Below are positions 35,828 through 48,235 of a stretch of 64,000 nucleotides of DNA, one piece after another. The position numbers and the translations under genes were made by a program. The stretch is taken from NCBI RefSeq assembly GCF_004011695.2, contig NC_082409.1, forward strand, positions 2,332,323 to 2,396,322, written 5' to 3'. Source of the DNA: Ascochyta rabiei (Eukaryota; Ascomycota; Dothideomycetes; Pleosporales; Didymellaceae). The notes beneath the pieces are model-generated. The model saw only the letters and a list, made by a program, of their open reading frames with translations, did not search any database and was not told the DNA's origin. Position 1 is the stretch's first letter. Each line of letters begins with the position of its first letter.

Positions 35828-38740
35828 ATACTCTTCTTTACCTACTATAAAAGCTTCTGTAAAGTAGTTTACTTAAAGGTTCTTTTCTTTCTTTACTACC
35901 TTTAGAGAGAAAAGAGGTATATAGCTAAAAAAAAATATAAAATCTTTTTATCCTATATCTTTTCACTTCTATTCTTTACTCTAGTAGTTATTTCTACTTT
36001 TAAGATATAGAAGCTACGTTCTACTATCTATATATCTATAGTACTCTATACTTTACCTTTCTACTGTTAGTCTAACTATTTATTATTTATATAGTAAGAT
36101 TATAAATAGTACTTAGATTTACTCTTCTTTAGCTAATTACACTAACTATAATCTATCTACTGTCTATAGTCTATACTACTTATTTCTTCTTTAGTAGAAG
36201 AAGAGTACCTACTAGCTTTCTACACTAGTAAGCTAGTTAGAAGAAATACTATAGAAGTTATTCACTATACTAGTACTAGAATATAGCCTATTTAACTTAG
36301 TATTCCTTTAGTAGTTAATAACAACCTCTCTTTTTAACTTATAAAACTATCTAGTATTACTTTCTAATTAATAGAGATAGAAGTTACTAGAGTACATCTA
36401 TAGGAAATAGAAGTAAAGAGATCTAATTAGCTTTATAAACTCTTTCTATCTATATTAGAAATATAGTAAATAGGCTAAACTTAGTATAGAAAAGGTAGAA
36501 AGTAAGTAGAAGCTAATTTATAATATAGAAAGAAATAAACATTAGGTACTCTTCTCTTAGTAGTTTTCTATATAGACCTTAACTATATAAGAAAGTATTA
36601 TACTATATCTCTTTACTTCTATATATATTTATCCTATTATCTACTTAGTAAAGCTTACTTTACTAACTTATAGCTAGTTTCTATACTAACTCTCTATACG
36701 TATTTATATATAATAAGATCTACTTAGTATCTACTTCTACTTTATTAATTCTAAAGCTAATATACTTTAATCTAAAAACTATAATTATAAGTAAGGCTTT
36801 CTCTACCTTATATTATAAGCTCCTAGTAGTAGGACTTCTAGTATATAGAGTATAAGTATTATATTTACCTTAAGATATCTTAGCTAAGATAAAGTCTTTA
36901 GTTAAGTCTACTTATAAGTATAAAGTATAGTAGTTTTTTTTAACTCTTAAGTATAGTAGAGATTAGGAGTTCTATATACTACTCTATTAATAAGAGTAGA
37001 CTTCTACTAAACTTTATAAATCTATAGAAGATACTAAAGTTTATTTAGTTACTATCTAATATTATAAAGAATAGTATTTATACTATACTATAAGAGTGTA
37101 TAAAAGAGAAGTAAAAGTTATATTCTCTATAGAAAATAATAAATTAGATATCATAGGATAAAAAGTAAGATATCTTTACTAGGGATAGTATAAAAACATT
37201 CTAACTCTTCTCTACCTTTAAAACCTCTTCTTTTCTCTAACCCTCTATAGAATTTAGCCTTATAAAAGTATTAATATAGTACTATTAGAAGAAAAAAAGC
37301 TATTAACTATAGTCTCTACTATAATTACTAGAAGTACTCTTTAGCTAGTGTAAGACTTTTCTATATAGAAATTCTAATATAAACATTCTATATCTTAACT
37401 AGCTAAGCCTAGAGAAGTAGTAGAGGAAAAATTAGAAAAGATTTAAAAAGCTAGTATCTAGTAGTATAATCCTATAACGTAACTTTTCTTATTTACTAGT
37501 ACTTTATCCTAGATAAGTGTAAGTACTATACTAAGTGCTTATAGTCTTAACTATAGTATATACTAAGTAGTATAAGTAATAAGTAGTTAAAAGTATAGTA
37601 AAGAAGTAAGTTTAGATAAAGTAAAACGATTACTATAAGTAGAGAGTAGAGAGAATTTACTTATTGTTACCTTTCCTATTACTATTACTATATAAAGAAT
37701 ACCTAATCTAGTAGGATAGTAGAGTATCTAGTTTATAACTACTCTATTTACCTAAACTTAGTAGTAAGCTAGTTTAGTTCTATCTCTTTACTAGTACTTT
37801 ATCTTTTTAAACTCTAAGTAAAAGAGTACTACTAGTTCTATCTACTATAGCAGTAGTAAAGCTATACTTATAGATAGAACCTAATAGAATATTCTAATAC
37901 CTAACTCTCTCTCTATCCCTCTATTTTCTTATACTTTTAGTAGTATCTTTAGTAGTTACTTATCTTTATACTTTTCTCTTTAATTCTTTATTCTTTTTAC
38001 TACTTTCTCTATTCTATAAAACAGTAGCTAAATAGCTTATTTTTAGTTTGTTTCTATTCTTTTTTCCTTTTACTATTCCTCTATAAATACTATAAAGTAA
38101 GAAAGTAGCTTATCTCTTCTAATATAGAAACTAAGAATAGTTTTAGAATACTATTTAACTAGGTTCTTATTCTAGTAGCTTTACTTACTACTATATCTAT
38201 ATATAAAGTTTATATATATCTAAGTAGCTATTCTTTTCTATTTACTCTTTACTACCTTTACTTTACTTTTATTAGATAAAATTACTTACTCTTAGCGCTA
38301 AATAATTCTCTACTTTTCTATATATCTCTACTTTAGAAAGGTCTTGATGGTAGCTTTACTACTTTAATCTATCTATAGTTATTCTAATTCCTTTCTATAT
38401 AAGAATAAATAATTTAGATAATCTCTTTTTTTTCTTTTCTACTACCTAATAAAAATTATCTAACTAATCTATAAGAGTAAAGTCTACTTACTTCCTATAG
38501 AAGAATTTATTCTATATACCTAATAGAAAAAAAGAGAATAGAGGTTCTATCTAGCCATTCTATATTAAAGCTACTAGATAGAGCTATTACTAGTATTTTT
38601 AAAAGAGTAAAAGATACTATTCTACTAAGAAAACTATTCTAACCTAGCTTTAAATTAGACTTTCTAGTATAAAAAGCTCTTTTTAGTAGAAATCTATATC
38701 TTTTCTATCTATTTTATCTAATAAGAAGTCTCTTTGTAAA
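35828..38740. other. AT-rich eroded DNA with faint coding traces
   Basis: Very AT-rich, dominated by TA and CTAG words. At 37030-37480 the plus strand gives frames broken mostly by TAG/TAA at Gln-like positions (pieces such as KVYLVTI and KPREVVEEKLEKI), suggesting an eroded element. I could not identify it. Nothing else is supported. Confidence 0.4.
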
Positions 38741-38744
38741 ACTA

Positions 38745-39060
38745 AGGACATTCCTTTGTTCTCCTTAACAGATTCTTGATTTTAGCCTTCTACAATTGCC
38801 GGGGCAGAGGCCTACATTCAGCTAAGAAGAATCAGCAGGCAACAAAGAACCTTCCTTGCTATCTCTTAAAGATCTCTTTCTTGCGTGATTTTTTCAACTG
38901 CCAGTGCAGGAGCCTGCATTTAGCTAAGAGGGATTAGCAGGCAATAAAGAATCTTCCTTGCTATCTCTTAAAGATCTCTTTATTGCGTGATTTTTTCAAC
39001 TGCCAGTGCAGGGGCCTGCATTAGGCCAAGAAAGATCAGCAAGAAACGAAGAACTTCCCT
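38745..39060. repeat. 102-bp tandem repeat, about three copies
   Basis: ATCTCTTAAAGATCTCTTT occurs at 38861 and 38963, a period of 102 bases; a third, diverged copy lies on each side. Units include a CCAGTGCAGG(A/G)GCCTGCATT core. The GC content rises here compared with the AT-rich block to the left. Confidence 0.8.
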
Positions 39061-39188
39061 TGCTTTCTCTAAGTAGAAAGTGTAGAAGGGTACTTTGTAT
39101 AAGTAGAGGTTGTTTTCCTTCTTTTTCTCTCTCTACATCCTCTACTCTACTCTCCTCTAGTAAGGTAGCTACTTTTCTACTCCTTTAC

Positions 39189-39560
39189 AATGCCTATTAC
39201 TAGAAGTGCCTCTTCTACTTCTTCTTCTCCTTCTTCCTCTTCTATCTCTAAACCTAAGATAGGAAGACCTACCTTTGCTACTTAGCTACAGCGTCTAGAA
39301 AAGAAGACTGTAGCTTTAGAAGTAGAACTTTCTCTTCTTAAGAAGCTAGTAGATCTTCTTTCTTCTTCTTCTCCCTTATCCTCTTCCTTCTCTTCCTCCT
39401 CTACTTCTTCTAAGAAGAAAGAGAGTAAGTTTCCCTCCTCTACTTCTTCTAAGAAGAAAGAGAGTAAGTTTCCCTCCTCTACTTCTTCTAAGAAGAAAGA
39501 GAGTAAGTTTCCCTCCTCTACTTCTTCTAAGAAGAAAGAGAGTAAGTTTCCCTCCTTTTT
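39189..39560 (+). pseudogene. Ser/Lys-rich reading frame with 13-residue repeats, one stop
   Basis: ATG at 39189 opens a frame MPITRSASSTSSS... that is closed by one TAG at about 39282 (CAG-like) and then goes on through a heptad-like stretch (LEKKTVALEVELSLLKKL) into four copies of SSTSSKKKESKFP, encoded by an exact 39-base tandem repeat (39404-39550). It then dissolves into a pyrimidine tract. It may be the start of a gag or an accessory protein; function unknown. Confidence 0.3.
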
Positions 39561-40160
39561 TTCTTCTTTTCTTATTCTTTTTCTTATTCTTTTTCTTATT
39601 CTTTTTCTTATTCTTTTTCTTATTCCTTTTTTGCTCTTCTTAAGAAGCTAGTAGATCTTCTTTCTTCTTCTGCTCCTTTAGCCTCTTCCTTCTCTTCCTC
39701 CTCTAGTTCTTCTAAAAAGAAAGAGAGTAAGTTTCCTCCTCTTTTCTCTCCTTTTCTTATTTCTTTTCTTATTTTTTTTTCTCTTCTTAAGAAGCTAGTA
39801 GATCTTCTTTCTTCTTCTACTCCTTTAGCCTCTTTCTTCTCTTCCTTCTCTACTTCTTCTAAGAAGAAAGAGAGTAAGTTTTCTTTTCTTTTCTCTTTTC
39901 TCTCCTATTCTTTTTCTTATTCCTTTTTTTATTCCTTTTTTCATTCTTTTTCTTATTCCTTTTCTTATTCCTTTTCTTATTCCTTTTCTTATTACTTCTT
40001 ACATTCTTCTTCTTTTTCTTATTCTCTTTCTTATTCTCTTTCTTATTCTTTTTCTTATTCCTTTTCTTATTCCTTTTTATATTCTTCTTCTTTTTCTTAT
40101 TCTCTTTCTTATTCTCTTTCCTATTCCCTTTCTTATTCTTTTTCTGACTTGTTTTTTAAC
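39333..40160. repeat. Duplicated blocks and long pyrimidine tract
   Basis: A block beginning CTCTTCTTAAGAAGCTAGTA occurs at about 39337, 39633 and 39782. Between and after these lie arrays of TTCTTATTCTTTT-type words; 39895-40140 is almost free of G on the plus strand. Slippage would explain it. No gene. Confidence 0.75.
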
Positions 40161-40555
40161 TCTTTTTCTAACTCTATTCTAACTCTATTTCTAATACTTC
40201 CTTCTATACTATCTAGTATCTTTATCTAGTATAAACTAACTTTATCTCTAGACAACAACTCTTCTTCTCCTTCTAAAGGAGAGAGTTTTCCTGCTCTAGG
40301 CTCTTCTTCCTTTCTAGAAGAAGGTAGGTATAGGATAAGTTTTTTCTTTTCTTATCCTCTTATCCTGTCTACTTATATTATTCTTTCTTAACTTCTATCC
40401 TACTAAGTAGATATTAGATTCTCTTACCTCTAGCAACCTCGCTGCTAGTGGTTTTCGAATTAGACCCTAATTCATTTGTTCGCCAGCTAGGGCAGCCCCT
40501 TTAGTTTGTAGGGCGGGGCGACCCTAATTCATTTACCGCTTCAACAATAGAAGAA
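40161..40555. other. Left edge of unit B, no gene
   Basis: The AT-rich sequence ends at about 40440 and GC-richer sequence starts. GACCCTAATTCATTT occurs twice (about 40463 and 40510). TTTGTTCG, the arm motif of the site at the left edge of units A and C, occurs at 40475-40482. Confidence 0.4.
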
Positions 40556-40708
40556 GACCCCAGCGCCACGCCGCCGGCTAGATGCGACCTGGCCAAAAGG
40601 TGCAACTAAGCCCTGCGCACATTTTGCGCTTTTCAGAATCGCTGCCTGACAACTGCGTGGATGGAAAAAGTAGATGACGTTGCGGGTTAAGGTGAGGTTA
40701 GTGGTTTG
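40556..40708 (+). repeat. Direct repeat flanking the OrsD-recombinase gene, left copy
   Basis: About 150 bases from GACCCCAGCGCCAC to GGTTAAGGTGAGGTTAGTGG that recur with substitutions at 45133-45281 in the same orientation. Shared words include GCACATTTTGC and GCGTTGCGG(G)TTAAGG. Confidence 0.7.
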
Positions 40709-40833
40709 CAGGGCCAGCCCTTTCCCTACTTGTAAGCGAGCGCGCCCCTGCGCGTAGAGACTAACTACCATATCACTATAACATACAACAAGTGCTACCC
40801 ACTACAACTCTATATAATACACTAACGTTTATG

Positions 40834-41345
40834 CTATATAGCTTTAAACAACTTAGGTAGCATTGTCTAGCGCAGAGGCGCTGCTGGCGCGCTCTTAAAG
40901 CGCTGAACCTGCAACTGCGCAATCTCAACGCGCCTATCTGCTTCCTCTTCTTCTTCCTCGCTGTTGTCTTTGCTGTCCTTAATCTCCTCCACCTCGTAGG
41001 TCGTCTCTAGAGCCTTGACCTTAATGCTCAGCGTCTTCTTCCCCTTAATCTCGCCTCCCGCGATGCCCTCTAGGCCTAACCATTCATTAAATTGCTTAGC
41101 TGCAAGACAGACATCTGGACGCTCCTTCCTAACTAGCTCAATGAAGACGTCAACGCCCCAGGAGCAGATCTTGTGCTTAATCTAAGTCTTTAGTATGGCG
41201 TTGTCTGGTATAACCAGGAGCACGCCCCAGCCTAGGCCTTTAGCCACCCTGTACCACTTAAATGCTCTAGTAAGCCGCGCCTAAAAGAGATCCCGCTCTT
41301 TCTTAGAAGGGTTAGGGTGGGAGTTGACCAAGTGCAGGAGAGAGT
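40834..41345 (-). pseudogene. Companion gene of TLH, C-terminal part (unit B)
   Basis: Minus-strand homologue of the C-terminal part of the unit C companion: shared LGWG, ELV(R)KERPDVC, GLEGIAGG, KKTLSI and TYEVEEI blocks, then an acidic run. The C-terminus reads LR-stop-TMLPKLF, with TAG where the unit C protein has Gln, so the PCNA-binding-like pattern Q-x-x-L-x-x-L-F was present before the mutation. The N-terminal two thirds are missing at the 41345 side. Confidence 0.65.
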
Positions 41346-41765
41346 CTATAGCCTCTGTTCAGCAGAGGCCCTGACAATTATTACCAATCACATAGACCCT
41401 TATTTGAATTAATTGATCTGTGCACCACTCCTATCTGATTATCGGCCTGCTATCTGTTACAAGAATTAGAATAGACCCTCACAGACCCTCACTTTAATTT
41501 CTACATCTGTGCGCGTGTCGCAACAATAGGTCCGAACCCCTTTTTGATTTATTTATCACTGCACTGACAACAACAGCAAGTTAATTCTCTAAATTATGTA
41601 GCTCTTATTTATGTACTCTTCTTTAGCCTTATCTTACTTACTTTACTGCACGTTTAACAGTGCTTCTTAAGTCTGTGCTAAAGCTATATAATTCTAACTC
41701 TAGGTGCAAGTCACAATAACACTTGTTTGCTTATACTTCTATGAGTTACTTGTACGGATAGCGCC
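41346..41765. other. Upstream region of the OrsD-recombinase gene
   Basis: Spacer between the truncated companion gene and the ATG at 41766. It has a repeated CAGACCCTCAC (about 41475) and is AT-rich. No gene seen; it may hold the promoter. Confidence 0.3.
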
Positions 41766-44700
41766 ATGCCTGCCTCTGCTACTACACCAGTACCCTCTAC
41801 TTAGTATAACAGAGTTAGCTGCTTCCAGGACCTAGTCATCTACGTTAAGCATTAATTACACCCATTTCTTGCGTGCAAGACTTGTCTCGTTGCAGTACCA
41901 CTTACTGCAGTCACTGTCCACTTTAGTACCCTGAAGTGTCACAACTACCAGGCGCGCGATGTGAAGCAGCTTCTCAACGCCTGGATTGAACTTTGCCTAC
42001 CTACCTAGCCAGTTTTCCTTGTCGCTGCTGACGATCTAAAGACATGGCCTTATCTAACCTGCCCTCCTTACCCGCCTCCTCTCCCAGTCCTGCCAGTCTA
42101 CTACGCCCGGCACTGTAACTTCTGCAATCTAGAAACAGGTACCCGGTGTGCTGCCTTGCAGCGGAGTCACACTGTCATAGCTAAGCACTGCCGCCATAAA
42201 CATGGATGGGTTAATCCTGTTAAGTAAGGCTGTCCTTCCATCGACGTGGGAACGCACGACCAGCCCTAGGAAGCTAACGTACCCTGTCAGCGTCTGAGAA
42301 TAACCAGAGTTAGAGCGGAGCTTTTCTGAGTAACTGCTAACAAGGGCCAGCCCTATGTCGCTACCGAAGCTACAGCAAAGCCGGCACAGGACAAGAGCTG
42401 GGCGCAATTAGAAGCAGAGCTTGATACGCTACACGCTAACAGCACACATCAGACGCTAGTAGCCTTAGGCACAAACGCCCAGTACCCTGTTCACACGAGC
42501 AGATGGCTCAAAAAGACAGGCTGGCCGGCGTATTTAGAGGGAAAGGACTTGCGTGCCGTCGGCTGTCTACTTGCTCGGCCGACCATCTCTAAGCCTGGTC
42601 TGAGAGCCTTGCTGCAAGCATTTGATGAGTTAATCAACCAAGCACGGCAGTTAATCCTGGATGAAGAGGTTAACATCTTTGCCCTCTACTGAGTAAACAG
42701 TTTTATACCGACGCGACTATACAGGAAACCTCTACAGACCAAACTTCTAGAATCTACGTACAAACGCTACAAGAGCTACTAGCATAAACTGCTTATCTAT
42801 GTTTACCGCCTCACCATCCTGCGGCAAGGCCCAGACCTACACTATATACTGACTACTGCCCAACAGCAGGCTCTACACCAGATCTCTACTACAAATGCGC
42901 CTTCTTCCCAGGATCAGCCAGCCAGTCTACTACTGTGCCACCCACAAACCCCATCTAATAGTGCCGCGCTACTACATAGCTCATCGCCGCCACTACCGCT
43001 CCTAATTTCAGCCGGCCTTGATGAAAATCGTGCAGTCGGCCCTGCTTCCCATCCTACTCCATTATCCCCAACATTATTACCGCTCCTACTTTCTCCGCAA
43101 CAACTGCGGCGCAAGCGCAGCTGGACATGCTGTTATTAACATCCAGTAGCACAGGATGGAGCAGGAGGACCTGATAGCCTGGATAGCCAGTCTGATTCCG
43201 AATTCTGATCTTTGCGCTCGCTGTCTTCTGTACTGTTAACCGTCAGCAGCTCCTGTGCTGAACAACAGAAGCTACGTAACGGATCTTCAGCCGCATTAGA
43301 TGAATCTTTCGGGAACCAATCTCCTCCTCCTGCTGCTACCATCCCTGTCCACACAGCGCCAGCTACAGCACCTGCAAGCGCCGAGTAGCAAAGAGCGTGC
43401 CTCTAGCTCTGTATCTCCCTGCTTGATCACAAGATAAAAGGCAAGGTCACAGACAGCATCGTTATTAGGTTCTTGGCCGCGAACGGAATTAACAGGGATT
43501 GAACTGGATTTGAAGAAGCGGCCACAGCTACATTGCCTCTGTCTGGGTTAGTAAAATTAGCTTAGCTGCTTGTTGTGCAGCACGCACTCTGCGAGTGTAA
43601 AGCAGGCAGGGCTTCCTACCCCACGGACTACATTGCAGAGCTGCAAGATCGGTTCATGACTTATGGCAGCGATTCCCCTATCAATCTTATCCTTAACTTG
43701 CGAGCCTATAGCGCCGTAGTGCGAAACAACACTACTGCTGCTAGCTTTATTAAGTGGACAGATAATAGACAGAACATCAGCTACAAAGGAGTGCAGCTCA
43801 ACATAAACCACTTAAAATGGTTCCTCCGGGATCAGACCAGAATTGCCTATGAGCAGCTGGCAGAGCTGCTGCTCCTTCCAGATTGCGAGGACGACACTTG
43901 GGCTAGGTTTATCCCTAAGCCTGTGCTCTCCAGCCTTTAGGATAACCCAAATAGGAATGGGCCTAGTAAATCCTTTTTGACGACCCTACTAACGAGGATC
44001 ACCCCGTCTGGAAATACCCTAAGTTTCTGCTGCGTAGGATCAAGGACAGCCCTCGTCTCCAGAGGCGCTTTTTTACTGATACTGAGCGGCTGATCTGGAA
44101 TCTAAAGGCTGTGCAGGCGTATTTACAGCTTACCGTCAGCTTTCTACAACGCTTGCTCCTGCTGATCTACATGACTGGTGGACAGCCAGCCAGGGCCACT
44201 GAGCTTCTTCTCCTGCGTTGGCGAAACTCTGCTTATAGAGATATTCGAAACATATTTATTAAGAATAGGCAAGTAGTCTTTGTTACTTCCTACCACAAGA
44301 ACTACGCTTAGTTAAGCACAGCTAGCATTATTCAGCGGTACCTACCGCGCGAGCTTAGAGAGGTGCTGGTCTGGTACTTGTGGATGGTCGTTCCTTTGTG
44401 CATGCATTGCATCTGCTAGCCAAGCAGCAGGGTGACTTCATCGCTCCATACCTGGGCTCTTACCTGTAGTCAGCGAGTTTGCTAGAAGCAATCCAGACGA
44501 AAGGGACAAAGAAAACACTAGCAGCAAACCCTGAGCTGGGCAGCAGCAAGAACCAGCCCTCTGAACAGCATTAGAACGCTGCGCAACTAGGCCTTACTAT
44601 AAGAGATATACTAGCTAAGGAATTAAGCCCAGGGTTCTGGGTGCTTATCTGGCGCCACATAGCTATTTCTATCTCGCGAAGGCACCTTCCAGAGGGATTC

Positions 44701-45066
44701 CAGTTCAAACGTGACTATAGTCTACATGAGGGAAACGCTGCTATGGACCTACAGGCCTCACACTCGTTGAATCAAGCTGCTATCAGTTACGCGCGTGATA
44801 GAAGAGCTGGACTAGGGTTTAGCAGTATACTTATAAACGAGTTTTGAGCTATAAGTAGGAGTTGGCATACATTCCTAGGGTTCAGCGGTGTTGCGCTCCT
44901 GCCACGCAATGGGCCTGGCACTAGGTATGGTGAGGCAGCCATCTCGAGTCGGTCTATCCAGAAGCGAGCACGGGAGGTTGAAGTAACAGAGCTGAATACA
45001 CTCCTGAGGGTAAGAGTATGCTTCGCCAGAAACGAAGTCGTCAGCAGCAGTCTAACGATGATTTAA
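41766..45066 (+). pseudogene. OrsD zinc-finger / tyrosine-recombinase-like gene without helicase
   Basis: From the ATG at 41766: OrsD-type finger 1 (LACKTCLVAVPL, about 41870) and finger 2 (HCNFCNLETG...HCRHKH, about 42115-42205), a spacer region, then a core reading YMTGGQPARATELLLLRW with Arg at 44192, YHK with Lys at 44297, WRHIAI at 44650 (Arg 44653, His 44656), ASHS with His at 44761 and ISYARD with Tyr at 44788. This order of R, K, R-H, H and Y is that of tyrosine recombinases. Reading stops include TAG at about 41799, TAA at about 41856 and TGA at 44845, all explainable by one C-to-T change, plus frame changes. The end is TAA at 45064. There is no helicase after it; a 150-bp direct repeat follows. 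The recombinase call is inference. Confidence 0.65.
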
Positions 45067-45132
45067 TGTTGTAGGTAATCTAGATACAAGGCTCTGATTA
45101 GAGATACTGTACTAAGTGTTATAGTAGACTTA

Positions 45133-45281
45133 GACCCTAGCGCCACATTACCTCCTTATGCAATGCAGCACCAATGTGCAGCACAGCTCTGTGCACATTT
45201 TGCACCTCTTAGTATAGCTGGAAGACTACTGTGTTAATAGAAAATGAGTGGCGTTGCGGTTAAGGTGAGATTGGTGATTCG
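45133..45281 (+). repeat. Direct repeat flanking the OrsD-recombinase gene, right copy
   Basis: Second copy of 40556-40708, starting GACCCTAGCGCCAC and ending near TTAAGGTGAGATTGGTG. It lies between the OrsD-recombinase gene and the truncated TLH of unit B. Confidence 0.7.
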
Positions 45282-45289
45282 AGCTACCA

Positions 45290-48235
45290 CCTAGAAGAAG
45301 CTGCGAGAGGCGTTTGTCGACGTGAAAGCTCGTGCCTGGTGGGAGCGGCGTGACGTGGGTGGAGAAGCGGGTGCAGAGATACGAAAAGGCGCTGCGGCTG
45401 TTCTGCGAGCACTTGCTGGTGCTTGTTTACATGACAGGTGGTGCGCCTGCCCGCAGTACAGAGCTGGTGACGGTCACGCACACTAACATGCCCAACGCAG
45501 AGAGCTGCAGGCTGTTTGTTAAGGACGGGCTGATGGTGTACGTGACCATGTACCACAAAGGCATCAGGCAGACTAGCAATGCCAAGGTCATTCACCGCTA
45601 CCTGCCGCGCGAAGTCGGCGAGCTGCTGTTCTACTACCTGTGGATGGTCCTCCGTTCTGGCAAAGCTGGAGCGCGCATCGAGCAGGCGCCACGTCCCAGA
45701 GCCCAGCGCCTTCCTATGGGAGCCGATTAGAGAGGAGGCGTGGGCTGGCCCGCAGCGAAGGAAGAAGCAGCGGCTCGTTGACGAAGATGAGGAGGAGGAG
45801 GAGGAGGGCAGAGAGGGAGTTGGAGAGGAAGAAGAAGAAGAAGAGGAGAAGGGAGCAACAAAGACGAGCGCAGCACCCAGACAGGATCAGGCAGGAAACG
45901 CAAGCGAGCAGCTGTAAAGAAGCCGCAGCGGTAGGGTACAGACCAAGTGCGGCGAGCCATCAAGCGCGTTACGCTGCACTGGCTCCAGACCAAGCTTAAC
46001 ATTTAGATCTGGAGGCACAACACTAAGGCCACCTTCCGCCAGTACCTTTAAGACAAGGACATCCTGAAGGCGCTCCACTGGGCCGACAACGAGGGAGAAG
46101 AAGACGTGGAAGACGACCCAATCAATCTGGGATCTGGGCACGGGTCCAAGTTTGCTGGTCAGATCTACGGCAGGCCTATAGATAAGTCGCCTTTTAGCAT
46201 TATAGCGCAGCAACAGGCACTCTAGCAGGTCAGCATCGCCTGGCACCGCTTTCTACAGTTCAGCTCAACATTAAAGACGCCGCCCGCAAGGGGACCTGCT
46301 GCTGAAGCTAGAAAGGAGGCGGTGGAGGAACAGTTCTGGCGCTGGAAGCAGATGCGGAGGGTGGACGTTCAGGCGGCGCTCGAGCGGCTGCAGGGGAAGG
46401 GCAGCACGTTTAGAAGCGTGCAGCAGCCCGCCATAGAGGCCATCATGAAGCAGAAGAGCCCTGTGGTAGTAATTATGGGCACAGGCGGAGGCAAAAGCGC
46501 AACATTTATGCTGCCGGCGTTGTGCTCTACCAGCGTCACAATTGTGGTTGTCCCCGTAGTTGCGCTCAAGCAGAACATGATGGATCGCTGCAAAGCTGCT
46601 GGGATCGACTGCGTCCTGTGGGACAGCCAGCGGCCGCACAAGTGGGCTTCGATCGTGCTGGTGGTGCCTGAGTCTGTAGCCACGCTAGCATTCGAGCAGT
46701 TTATTAACCGGCAGCGATCTATAGGCTGGCTGGACCGCGTCGTTATTAACGAGTGCCACACCATACTGGACTCGGTTAAGGGCTGGCGGACCAGGTGTAG
46801 GTGCGCGAGCTGGTTAAGGCGGAAACGCAGCTCGTGTGCTTAACGGCGACGCTGAAACCCACAGAGGAGAGCGAGTTTATCCGGCTAATGGCGCTGCCGC
46901 TAAAGGAGCAGTGCGAGTGGTTTTGTGCACTAACGAGCTGGCCTAACCTTGCGTACAAGGTGCACTGGTACAACTATTAAGAAAAGAGCGAAGCCGACGT
47001 GCTGGCGGAGCTGGTGAGGAGAAGAAGCAACAGTACCTGCTGCCCGGCCAGATCGTGGTGTACACCAACTCTAGAAAGAAGGCGCAGGGGTACGCTGCGA
47101 TGTTGGAGCTGTCTGCTACCACCGCGAGGTAGGCACGCTAGAGGAGAAGCTGGAGATCTTGCGCCAGCTTACAGAAGGGACAGAGCACGTGTTTGTGGCG
47201 ACGAACGCGCTAGGGCTAGGGATCGACAGAGACCGTCAGGGCAGTCTTGTTCGCTGGGTCGAGGAACACGCAGAAAATGCGCGACGTAGTGCAGATGGGA
47301 GGACGTGCAGGCCGCGGCGGGCTTCCCAGCAAGGTCATTTTCATCAGAGGCGCCACGTACAGCCCGCAAGGCAAGCAATACGCTGGCGGCTGGGCTAAAG
47401 ACACAGAGGAGGGTGTGCGCAAGCTCGTTAAGGGTGACGGCTGCATGAGAGTCATTATAGACCGCGAGATGGACAGAAACCACACCAGAGAGGGCTGCGA
47501 GCCAGGAGAAGAGCTGTGCGGCTGGTGCCAGTTGCGGGTGCACAGCGCTGGAGCAGAGGTAGAAGCAGCCGTGGGCGACGAGGACGAGACAGAGAGGGCC
47601 GAGTTCAACGCCCAGCTGCAGGCGCGCAGGAACTTGAGCCAGCAGGAGAGGAGCTGGCGTCGCGCGAGCAGCAGGAGGTGCAGAGGCTGGAGGAGATGCT
47701 CGAGTCTTAGAAGGCGTGCTGCCAGTGGTGCCGGGCGAAGGAACATGCGGATGCAGGCCAGCACCAGCTTGCCCACTGCAATCGACTGCAGGCGGATAAG
47801 GTGCGCGATGGAGTGAAGGACGTTGCGAAGATGGTCCGGGAGCAAGCAATCTGGGAGAATTTCAGCTGCTGCTTCCAGTGCGGTGTTCCCCAGTCGATTT
47901 GCGACAGCTTCGAGCCCCATCCAGATGGTGGCTGGCAGAAAAACTTGGCAATTAGCTGCCAGTTTGAGGCTGTGCTGCTTACGTTGATGATGTGCGTGTG
48001 GACGGCGTAGGGAAGCACGTTTAACGACTGGGTGCGGGCACAGATGTGAGAGAGGGGATTAGGCGGAACGAGGAGGTGGAATTCGACAAGGTGCTTGCGT
48101 GGATAGGCAGCACGGTATGGTGGGGCAGCATATAGAGCAGCAAGATGTGCTAGGCATTTGTCTTGTTCGTGTTGTACGTTGAAGGACGGGCAGCTTGCTG
48201 CAGGAGGAAAGCGCAGCTAGTGGTGACTGAGGCTT
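45290..48235 (+). pseudogene. TLH helicase of unit B, 5' truncated, frame-broken
   Basis: Starts inside the recombinase-like part: YMTGGAPARSTEL with Arg at 45452, YHK with Lys at 45557, an acidic linker (about 45785-45860), WRH at 46010-46018, GHGS with His at 46139 and IYGR with Tyr at 46166. The RecQ-like part follows: Walker A GTGGGKS at about 46478-46498, motif II N-E-C-H at 46748-46759 (Asn where Asp is needed), ALGLGID at about 47205, and GGRAGRGG at about 47298-47320. A Cys-rich tail follows (CEPGEELCGWC at about 47497-47530) and it ends near 48235. Several frame changes and stops (TAG at about 46004). It is clearly diverged from units A and C, a separate subfamily. Confidence 0.8.

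Noticed and set aside
39895..40140. G-free pyrimidine tract as a reversed copy of the C-free chromosome end
   Set aside because: It consists of simple TTCTTATTC slippage words, has G on both sides and shares no longer words with 60315-63908.
40480..40830. 76-codon minus-strand frame at 40541-40771
   Set aside because: It overlaps the 150-bp direct repeat, whose second copy at 45133 does not keep the frame.
47169..47920. Minus-strand open frames of 226 and 234 codons in unit B
   Set aside because: They are shadows of the helicase C-terminal part, whose GRAGR and Cys motifs are on the plus strand.
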